The notes under the pieces were generated by a model. The model was not told where the DNA came from. It saw nothing but the letters and a program-made list of their open reading frames with translations, and did no database searches. A stretch of DNA of 64,000 nt. It comes from DSVZ01 sp964568145. GTDB taxonomy: Bacteria > Verrucomicrobiota > Verrucomicrobiia > Limisphaerales > J093. The position numbers and the translations under genes were made by a program. Within the stretch, counting starts at the first letter, position 1. Every line of letters starts with the position of its first letter. The stretch is taken from NCBI GenBank assembly GCA_964568145.1, contig CAZMOZ010000006.1, positions 62,001 to 126,000 of the forward strand, given 5' to 3'. Of the stretch, positions 8,769 to 16,400 are shown one piece after another.

Positions 8769-10331
8769 TCAGATGTCGGGGCTCCATAACAACGGGTATT
8801 GCCGCGCGGCGCGCAGCCGGGATTGCACGCAGGTTTCCTGACAACGAATGGCGGCGACGGGGCTCACGGCGCGGTGGCGGCGGGCCGCCCGCAAGGCCCG
8901 GAGAAAACGCCGCGCGTACGCCGCGCCGCCCAGCCAGCGCGCGGCCCCGGCCGGCCAGGCGGTCACTTCGAGGTTTTGGCCGGCCGCCCGTCCGCGCCAT
9001 TCGTTCAGCCCCGGGTTCAATTCGCAGGCGGCTTCCCAGGTCACTTCCGCCGGGTGCGCCAGCACCTCCAGTTGCGCGGTCAAGGTCAGCCGGCTGAAGG
9101 GCACTGGCTCCGGCCGCCCGGCGCGCAGCAACGCGGGCGGTTCAACGAAACGGCGGTACGGCGCGGCCACGCTGTTACGCCACGCCACAAACAACCGCGC
9201 CTGGCGCTCGCGTTCGCGCCGCCAGTCGAACCACTCCGGCGCGGCCAGCACCTCGGTGTATGCCTGCGCGAAGCGGAAGCCGAAACGCGCCAGGTCGGGC
9301 AGGATGTTCGGCAGGGCGCGCGCGATGAGCGGCCGGCCGGCGGCGGCGGCCTCGAGGTACGGCAGGCCGAAGCCTTCCGCCAGCGAGGTGAGCAGGATGG
9401 CTTCGCTGACGGCGAGCAGTTCGGGGACGCCGGGCTTGGCGGCCTCGTCGCCGGCAAGCACGCCGAGCTTGACCGGCCAGCCATGCCGGGCCGCCGCCGT
9501 TGCCAGCCGGTCGGCGTAGCGTTGTTCCTCGGCCGAACTCACGCCGCCGGTGGTCACGAGCCAGGCCTCCGGCCGCAGCCAGCGCGTCAGCAGCAGCGCC
9601 TCGGCGAGGTTTTTGCGACGCAACAGGCGGCAGGGCACCAGCCAGACCGGCGCGGCGGCCCCCAATTGCCGGCGCAGCCAGCGGCGGGCGAAGTCGCGTC
9701 GGCCCGCCGGCACGACGGCGGCCGGTTCGACCGGATTTGGCAGCCAGGTGACGCGCCCGCCCAGCGCGGGCCGGAGCGCGTCGGCGTCGGCCTGGTTGAT
9801 GACCAGGTGCTGCACGCGCCGGCCGCCAAACAACGCTGCGGCGACGGCCCCCGCGCCGCGGAACCCGGCGCGGCGCATTTCCGCCCAGCGCGGCCAGCGG
9901 TTGTCGAACCACCAGTCGTGATGATGGGCCAGCACCGGGACGTCGCGTGTTGCGCAGGCCCCGACCAGTTCGCGGGCAAACAGCAGATTGCGTCCGAGGC
10001 TGAGGTTGTGCGCCCAGACCGCGGCGGTTTCCGCCGTCGCGCCGGCGAGCAACTCCGCCAGGGCGGCCCGGCACCGCGCCGCCACCGCCGGGGCGCGGCG
10101 AAGCTGTTCGGCCAGGTAACCGAAGGCGGGTTCGATGAACCGGCGCACCTGCACCGGCGCCAGCGCGGCGGTGAAGCGCGTCCACCAGAGTTCATCGGGC
10201 GGTTCCCCGCCGGCCAGCACCACCGCGGTGACCCGCGGGCGCACGCCGGCCAGCAGATGCGGTGCGGCCACTTCGATGACCCGCCGCACACCACCCGGCC
10301 GGAAGTGATGATGAATGATCAGAAGCCGCAT
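8769..10331 (-). CDS. GT4-family glycosyltransferase
   Basis: This 520-residue GT-B glycosyltransferase begins MRLLIIHHHFRPGGVRRVI, the usual glycine-rich start of GT4 enzymes. The donor-binding half carries LTSLAEGFGLPYLEAAAAGRPLIA, whose E-x7-E type arrangement binds the nucleotide-sugar. About 130 residues after this domain (from roughly residue 390) show no recognised motif and make it longer than a minimal GT4. The ATG at 10331 was chosen because the beta-strand of the N-terminal Rossmann fold starts at once. It is co-transcribed with the HAD gene and divergent from the gene at 10704. The sugar and acceptor are unknown. Confidence 0.82.
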   Translation of the reverse strand: MRLLIIHHHFRPGGVRRVIEVAAPHLLAGVRPRVTAVVLAGGEPPDELWWTRFTAALAPVQVRRFIEPAFGYLAEQLRRAPAVAARCRAALAELLAGATAETAAVWAHNLSLGRNLLFARELVGACATRDVPVLAHHHDWWFDNRWPRWAEMRRAGFRGAGAVAAALFGGRRVQHLVINQADADALRPALGGRVTWLPNPVEPAAVVPAGRRDFARRWLRRQLGAAAPVWLVPCRLLRRKNLAEALLLTRWLRPEAWLVTTGGVSSAEEQRYADRLATAAARHGWPVKLGVLAGDEAAKPGVPELLAVSEAILLTSLAEGFGLPYLEAAAAGRPLIARALPNILPDLARFGFRFAQAYTEVLAAPEWFDWRRERERQARLFVAWRNSVAAPYRRFVEPPALLRAGRPEPVPFSRLTLTAQLEVLAHPAEVTWEAACELNPGLNEWRGRAAGQNLEVTAWPAGAARWLGGAAYARRFLRALRAARRHRAVSPVAAIRCQETCVQSRLRAARQYPLLWSPDI

Positions 10332-10390
10332 CGGCAGCCATTGTTCCAGCCCCGCCGGTGCCGACGATCTTTTTCGCGGGAAGCGGGATT

Positions 10391-10492
10391 GCATTTCAGT
10401 TGTTTGCCGGTGGCGTCTGTCTCGGGAGTAACGCCGGCTCCCAGCCGGCCGTCACCCCGCCGGGCGATACTCCCTGCAAGAAACTGAAATGC
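10391..10492. repeat. Nested inverted repeat between divergent genes
   Basis: GCATTTCAGTT at 10391-10401 is the exact inverse of AACTGAAATGC at 10482-10492. Inside, GGGAGTA (10424) pairs with TACTCCC (10468), and GCCGGCT-CCC-AGCCGGC at 10433-10449 is a perfect hairpin. The structure fills much of the 372-base gap between the divergent GT4 and GpgS-like genes. It could be a mobile palindromic element or a regulatory structure. No clear promoter hexamers are visible in the remaining sequence. Confidence 0.65.
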
Positions 10493-10703
10493 GCCCGGGG
10501 CGCAAGCTGGCTGGCTGCCCCGCTTGACGGCGACTGGCAGCCTGGAGGAACATGCGGCCACACTCGGGCGTTGTCACTGGCAGCGCCCAGCAGCAAGGGT
10601 CCGGGATTGCGGAGATTCCGGAGGCATTCGAGATGGTCGGGCCGCCATCTGTTTCACGGCTGCGCCGGGCATGGTCCGGCCGGCCGGCATCGAAAGGTGC
10701 TGC

Positions 10704-11915
10704 ATGTCCGACTTCTTCCAAACCGGCGCCATCGCCACGTTGCACCGGCTGGGCGTCCCCGACGTGCCGCGGCTGGAGCGCGAACTCAAGGACTTCGCCA
10801 AGGAGACGCCCCCGGCGCTCGTGCTGCCGTGTCACGCCCGGGAACTGGGCTCGAAAGCGCTGCGGCACATCGTGCGCGAACTCAAGGCGGTGCCCTACCT
10901 GGCGCAGGTGGTGGTGGGGGTGGACGGCGCGTTGCGGCGGGCGGACTTCGACCGGGCGCGACGCATGTTCAGGCAGTTGCCGCAAGCCACCGCGCTGTTG
11001 TGGAACGACGGGCCGCGCATGAAGGCGTTGTTCGCGCACCTGGAGGAGGCGGATTTGAGCGCCGGCCCCGGCGGCAAGGGCCGCAACGTGTGGATTTGTT
11101 TTGGCTACGTGCTGGCCAGCGAGCGGGCGCGGATGGTGGCCGTGCATGACTGCGACATCGTCACTTACAGCCGCGAGTTGCTGGCCCGGCTGGTCTATCC
11201 GGTGGCGCATCCCAGCCTGGGCTTCGACTACTGCAAAGGCTATTACGCGCGGGTGACCGACCGGTTGAACGGGCGGGTGATGCGGCTCATGGTCACGCCG
11301 CTGCTGCGCGCGCTCAAAAGCATCGTGGGCCAGCACCCGTACCTGGTGTACATGGACACCTTCCGCTACCCGCTGGCCGGGGAGTTTGCAATGGACGTTG
11401 ACCTGGTGCGCCGGGTGCGCATCCCGCACGACTGGGCGCTCGAGGTGGGACTGCTGGCCGAGGTGTTCCGCAACTGCGCGCCGCGGGCCATCTGCCAGAG
11501 CGAGCTGTGCCAGAACTACGACCACAAGCACCAGGAACTCTCGGCGCGGGACGCGGACAAGGGGCTGAACAAAATGGCGACGGACATCGCCGCCTCGCTG
11601 TTTCACCGGATGGCGGCGGAAGGCATCAAGCTGGACGCCGGGCTGTTCGACACGCTGCTGAGCGCGTACAGCCGGCAGGCCGAGGACACGCTGCGCTTCT
11701 ACAACGCCGACTCGGTCATCAACGGCCTGCGTTACCCCCGTCACGAAGAGGAAAGCGCCGTGTCCACCTTCGTGCGCAGCATCCGCCGCGCGGCCCGCGA
11801 CTACCAGGAAGACCCGCTGGCCTCACCGCTCATCCCCAACTGGAACCGGGTTGAGTCTGCCCTGCCCGACTTCACCCGGGAACTGTGCAAGGCGGTGCAA
11901 TTGGACAACGCGTAA
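10704..11915 (+). CDS. Glycosyltransferase, glucosyl-3-phosphoglycerate synthase-like
   Basis: This 403-residue GT-A enzyme starts MSDFFQTGAIATLHRLG, an N-terminus typical of GpgS/MpgS-type synthases (GT81/GT2) that join a nucleotide-sugar to 3-phosphoglycerate on the way to the compatible solute glucosyl- or mannosylglycerate. The metal-binding DxD is DCD in VAVHDCDIVTYS. The acceptor region (FAMDVDLVRRVRIPHDW) and the YDHKHQEL segment also fit that group. An open frame extends upstream to 10524, but the ATG at 10704 gives the family N-terminus. The dedicated phosphatase GpgP is not recognisable next to it; the HAD gene at 8050 is the only phosphatase candidate. Substrate assignment is by resemblance. 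Confidence 0.72.
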   Translation: MSDFFQTGAIATLHRLGVPDVPRLERELKDFAKETPPALVLPCHARELGSKALRHIVRELKAVPYLAQVVVGVDGALRRADFDRARRMFRQLPQATALLWNDGPRMKALFAHLEEADLSAGPGGKGRNVWICFGYVLASERARMVAVHDCDIVTYSRELLARLVYPVAHPSLGFDYCKGYYARVTDRLNGRVMRLMVTPLLRALKSIVGQHPYLVYMDTFRYPLAGEFAMDVDLVRRVRIPHDWALEVGLLAEVFRNCAPRAICQSELCQNYDHKHQELSARDADKGLNKMATDIAASLFHRMAAEGIKLDAGLFDTLLSAYSRQAEDTLRFYNADSVINGLRYPRHEEESAVSTFVRSIRRAARDYQEDPLASPLIPNWNRVESALPDFTRELCKAVQLDNA

Positions 11916-11945
11916 GCGGCCGCCGGTGCGTGCCCTGCGGCTCGT

Positions 11946-11970
11946 GAGGCGTACCACAACGTCACGCCTC
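11946..11970 (+). terminator. Possible weak terminator after the GpgS-like gene
   Basis: GAGGCGT at 11946-11952 pairs with ACGCCTC at 11964-11970 around an 11-base loop, 30 bases after the stop codon, and is followed by TTGGTTGTT rather than a clean T run. The position is right but the stem is short. The remaining sequence to 12157 shows nothing recognisable. Confidence 0.3.
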
Positions 11971-12157
11971 TTGGTTGTTCCGGACGAGCAGGGACCGCGG
12001 AGAGGCGCAAAGGGACGCAGAAACCTCTTCCCGTTCCAGTTACCGTGTCCGAACCTGACCTTGGGTTTGCCAGGCGCTGCACAAACAACGGGTGAATTAG
12101 CGCCTCCCGGCCAGCAACGCCGTAGATATTCGCGCTGAACGAGGTTCGCCGCGCGGC

Positions 12158-12361
12158 TCAAGTCCGTCCGCCCAGCAGACGCGCCGGCAGGAAGCACAGG
12201 GCGCGAATAAAGGCCAGCAGACCGCCCAGGACCGCCCCGGCCAGCCGGAACGGCAGAAGGATCAGCCAGACCAGAGGAAACGCGACCAGCGCGACCAGCG
12301 CCAGCGGCCAGCACAGCACCAGCAGCAGGCACCACAACAGGAAACCGCAGAGCACGTTCAT
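12158..12361 (-). CDS. Small hydrophobic membrane protein
   Basis: This 67-residue protein is almost entirely apolar. It has two predicted membrane segments (about 3-22 and 24-47), the second running into another apolar stretch, LAFIRALCFLPARLL, and a short basic tail. No family is recognised. It lies 34 bases downstream of the DUF4160-like gene on the same strand, which suggests joint transcription. The composition is far from that of a random out-of-frame translation in this GC-rich DNA, so I believe it is a gene. Confidence 0.6.
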   Translation of the reverse strand: MNVLCGFLLWCLLLVLCWPLALVALVAFPLVWLILLPFRLAGAVLGGLLAFIRALCFLPARLLGGRT

Positions 12362-12395
12362 GGTTGACTCCGGAAATCAAGCACACCCGCCGGCT

Positions 12396-12656
12396 TCAGG
12401 CAAGTGGCGCAATCGGAAGCGGGCGGCAGCGCTGACCGCACGCGTTCCAGGCGCGGAGCAGTTCCAGTTGGTGCCGTCCGGCCCAGCGCAGCACCAAGTC
12501 GCGCACCCCCGCGGGCGCGTCGCCCTGGATCACCCGCAGCGGCTGGATGGCCACCACCAGCTCGTGGTCGCCGCAAATGGCGTGAAAATGCGCGCCCAAC
12601 AGGGGCGCGAACAACATCCCCACCACCACCCCGCAGAACTTGCACAGCACAGTCAT
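12396..12656 (-). CDS. DUF4160-like protein
   Basis: This 86-residue protein starts MTVLCKFCGVVVGMLFAP, continues with HFHAICGDHELVV and ends ELLRAWNACGQRCRPLPIAPL. The HFHxxxG-E core, the middle VLRWAGRHQLELL helix and the closing P-L-x-I-A-P-L are the pattern of DUF4160 proteins, which are often found beside DUF2442 in toxin-antitoxin-like pairs. No DUF2442 partner is here; the neighbour is a small membrane protein. The open frame continues upstream to 12818, but the ATG at 12656 matches the family start. The N-terminus is more hydrophobic and cysteine-rich than usual. Confidence 0.6.
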   Translation of the reverse strand: MTVLCKFCGVVVGMLFAPLLGAHFHAICGDHELVVAIQPLRVIQGDAPAGVRDLVLRWAGRHQLELLRAWNACGQRCRPLPIAPLA

Positions 12657-12957
12657 GAAATTTCGGGCTTCGTTTGCCGGTCCACCGTCGGGGCTCAACC
12701 GCACCGCCGGCGAACTTCGTGCTTCACAAGACACCGCCCGCCGGGGGCCGGTTTCAACAAAACTACGCCGGTCACGAACGGCAGGCGAACAAAGGTCTTT
12801 CAGGCCGAATTGGCTCAAGCCGGTGCAGACTGCCCAGTTGTTCGGTGCCTTGGTCTGTGCGGCCGGTCACGGGTTCTGCCGCCTTCGTGGGCAAGGCCGC
12901 GAACAGGCGGCGACCAGCAAACCCTCGGCGTAAGCACTCCCAGCACCCCCGCGGCGC
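12657..12957. other. Gene-less stretch
   Basis: About 300 bases between the DUF4160-like gene and the P-type ATPase remnant. Several short frames are open on both strands but none has recognisable residues or a start with a ribosome-binding site. I see nothing more in it. Confidence 0.5.
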
Positions 12958-13296
12958 TCATCGGCGCAGCCGGAGCGCGTTGGCGATGACGGACACGGAA
13001 CTCAGGCTCATCGCCGCGCCGGCGATCATCGGGCTCAGCAGCACGCCGAAGCACGGGTAAAGCGCGCCGGCCGCGACCAGGATGCCGAGCGCGTTGTAGA
13101 TGAACGCGAAGAACAGGTTCTGCCGGATGTTCCGCATCATGGCGCGGCCCAGACGGATGGCGCACACGATGCCCCGCAGGTCGCCCTTCACCAGCGTCAC
13201 GCCGGCGCTTTCCACCGCGATGTCCGTGCCGGTGCCCATCGCGATGCCCACATCGGCGGCGGCCAGCGCGGGCGCGTCGTTGATGCCGTCGCCGGC
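12958..13296 (-). pseudogene. C-terminal remnant of a heavy-metal P1B-type ATPase (CopA-like)
   Basis: About 113 residues at the C-terminus of a P1B ATPase are preserved: the hinge motif GDGINDAPALAAADVGIAMG, the TDIAVESAGVTLV segment, then the last two membrane helices (NLFFAFIYNALGILVAAGAL and SPMIAGAAMSLSSVSVIANA) and a basic end ALRLRR. Complete enzymes have 650-850 residues, with the metal-binding CPC helix and the DKTGT phosphorylation site far upstream; none of that exists here. Homology stops just before GDGIND, and within about 130 bases the NRPS gene begins on the other strand. The frame stays open to 13440 but those residues are not ATPase-like. It cannot pump ions. Confidence 0.88.
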
Positions 13297-13426
13297 CGCG
13301 TGGTCGGCATTGAGTTTGGCCGGGCTTCTTGGTAAAGGCGTCCCGTGTCTGACATCAAGCGGAGGCGATTTGCCGCCAAAGTGGGCCGCACGGTGATCCG
13401 TGCTGCGCCATGAAGCGGAGGGGGAG

Positions 13427-16400
13427 ATGCAATCAGCCAAGGAAACAGTCTTCCCGCCAGCAATCAGCCCGCAATGGCCACCCGCGGCCTGGGCCCAGAC
13501 CGCGCGGGTGTATCCGCGGGACAGCGGGGTGCAGGCGCTGTTCGAGGAGCAAGCGCGGCGGCGGCCGGGGGCGGAGGCGGTGGTGGCGGGGGGGGAACGG
13601 CTGGGCTACGCGGAGCTGAACCGCCGGGCCAACCGTCTGGCGCGGCGTCTGCGCGAACTGGGCGTGGAGCCGGGCACGGCGGTGGCGCTGCACCTGGAGC
13701 GCTCGTTCGAGTTTGTGGTGGCGGCGCTGGCGGTGTTGAAAGCGGGAGGGGCGTACGTGCCGCTGGCTCCGGAGTATCCCCGGGCCCGGCTGCGGTACCT
13801 GCTGGCCGACAGCGGGGCGCGGGTGGTGCTGGGCAGGGGCCCGCCGCCGGCGGGGCTCATCGAAGCGAACAGCGCGTGGCTGGACCTTGGGGCCGAGGCG
13901 GCGCGGATCCAGGCGCTGGCTGATGAAGACCTGGGGTGGCAGGGAACGGGCGCAGCGGTGGCGTACGTGATGTACACCTCCGGCTCGACCGGCCGGCCCA
14001 AGGGCGTGGCGGTGCCGCACCGGGCGGTGGTGCGCTTGGTGCGGGGCCAGGACTACGCGGAGTTCGGGCCGGGGCAGCGGTTCCTGCTGCTGGCGCCGGT
14101 GGCCTTTGACGCCTCGACCTTCGAGCTGTGGGGGCCGCTCTCGAACGGGGGGACGTGCGTGGTGTACCCGGGGGGGCCGCTGGATCTGGCGCGGTTGGAG
14201 GAAGTCATCCGGGCGGAGCGGATCACCTGCCTGTGGCTGACGGCGGGGTTGTTCAACCAGGTGGTGGACCAGCGGCCGGGCGTGCTGGGGGCAGTGAAAC
14301 ATGTGTTGACCGGCGGCGAGACGTTATCGCCGGCGCACGTGGCGCGGGCGCGGGCGCGGTGGCCGGGGTTGAAGCTGACCAACGGGTACGGGCCGACGGA
14401 GGGGACGACCTTCACGTGTACGCACCGGATCGAGCGGGTGGACGGGCCGGTGCCGATCGGGCGGCCGCTGGCGAACACGCGGTGTTACGTGCTGGACGAG
14501 GCGGGGGCGCCGGTGCCGGTGGGGGTGGCGGGGGAATTGTACATTGGCGGCGATGGGCTGGCGGTGGGGTACGTGAACGACGCGGCGCTGACGGCGGCGA
14601 AGTTCGTGCCGGACCGGTTCTCGGGCGAGGCGGGGGGGCGGTTGTACCGGAGCGGGGACCGGGTGCGGTGGCGGGCGGATGGGGTGCTGGAGTTTTTGGG
14701 GCGGCTGGACGGGCAGGTGAAGCTGCGCGGCTACCGCATCGAACTGGGGGAGATTGAAACCGTGCTGGCTGAACACCCCGACGTGAAGGCCGTCGTGGTG
14801 GCGCTGCAAACCAGCCGGGACGGTGACAAGCGTCTCACCGCCTTCATGGTGGGGGGCGACGGCGCCACGCCGACGCCCCAATCGCTGCGGCGATGGCTGG
14901 CCGCACGCTTGCCGGATTACATGGTGCCGTCGGGCTTCGTGTTCCTTGACGCGTTGCCGCTGGGCCCGAACGGCAAGGTGGACCGCGAGGCGCTGGCGCG
15001 GATGCCGCGAACCGGCCACGAGGCGACCGCCGACTACGTGGCGCCGCGCGATGAACTGGAACGCAGCCTCACGCGCATCTGGGAGGAAGTCCTGGACACG
15101 CTGCCGGTCGGCGTCCACGACCATTTTCTGGAACTGGGTGGACACTCGCTGAAGGCGTTGTCGCTGGTCGCGCGCCTCGGAAAGTTGCTGGGCCGCGACG
15201 TGCCGTTGCGCTGGATCTTCGAGCACGGAACCGTCGCGGCGTTGGCTGAGCGGATCAAGTCGGCGGGCCTCGCTGGCGAGGCCGAAGAACCGGCGCAGCT
15301 GGCGGGACGTCGGAGGCCGTTGCCGCTGTCCTTCGGTCAGCAGCGGCTGTGGCTGCTCCAGGAGACCCTGCCCGACCCGGCCACCTACAACGTGCCGGCG
15401 GTGTTCCGGCTGCGCGGGCCGGTGGACGCCGGCCGCCTGCGCGCCTGCCTGCGGGCCGTGCGGGCGCGGCACGAGGTGTTGCGCACCGCGCTGGTGGGCC
15501 GGGGTGAAGGCCTCGCCCAGCAAGTGCTGACGATCGGGCAGGCGGCGCTGGCCTGGCGGGATCTGGACTTGCGCAAAGTGTCCCCGCCACGGCAGGACGC
15601 GGCATTGGCGCGGGCGCTCAAGGCGGAAGCGCGTCGGCCGTTCAAGCTGAGCCAGGCGCCGCTGTGGCGGGTGTTGTGGATCGTGTTGGCCGGAGACGTC
15701 CGGGTCCTCGCCTTCACGTTTCATCACTGCCTGATTGACGAATGGTCCCTGCGGCTGCTGTTCAGCGAGCTGGAGGCGCTGTACGCCGCCGGCGGAGACG
15801 CCGCCGCCGCCGCCGGACTGCCCGGCTTGCCTGTGCAGTATGCCGACTACGCCGTGTGGGAACGGCGCCGGCTCACCGGTGAATTCCTCCGGCGTCACGA
15901 GGCGTACTGGCGGGAACAGCTCCAGGATTTGCTGGCGGCAGGATGCCTGCCCGCCGGGGCGCAACGGCCCGCACAGCGCACCGGGCGCGGGGCGACTTTT
16001 CGGTTTCGCTTGAGTGGTGAAGTCCCGCGCAGTTTGCGCGCGCTGGCCAAGGCGGAGGGGACGAGCCTGTTCGCCACGCTGCTCGCGGCGTTTCAGGTGT
16101 GGCTGCATCGCTGCTCGGGGCAGGAGGACGTCGTGGTGGGCACGCCGGTGGCGCACCGGCCGCGGCTGGAGTTTCAATCGCTGGTCGGCTTCTGCCTAAA
16201 CACGGTGCCCGTCCGCACGCGGCTCGAAGGCACGCCGGGCTTCCGCCAGGTGCTGGCGCGGGTGCGCGAGACCGTGCTGGACGCGCTGGAGCATGCGGCG
16301 TTGCCGTTCGAGCGGATCGTGGAACTGGCCCCGCGCGGCCCCGGCCGGAGCCAGACGCCGTTGCACGAAGTCATGTTCGTGATGTTGGAGGAAGGCCGGT

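Noticed and set aside
12958..13440. Metal-resistance gene as part of the NRPS cluster
   Set aside because: Only the last two helices and the hinge of a P1B ATPase are left; without the CPC and DKTGT sites it cannot work.
14324..16177. 617-codon minus-strand frame within the NRPS
   Set aside because: It is a shadow of the NRPS reading frame, and its part within the A domain recurs exactly in the second copy because the DNA is duplicated.
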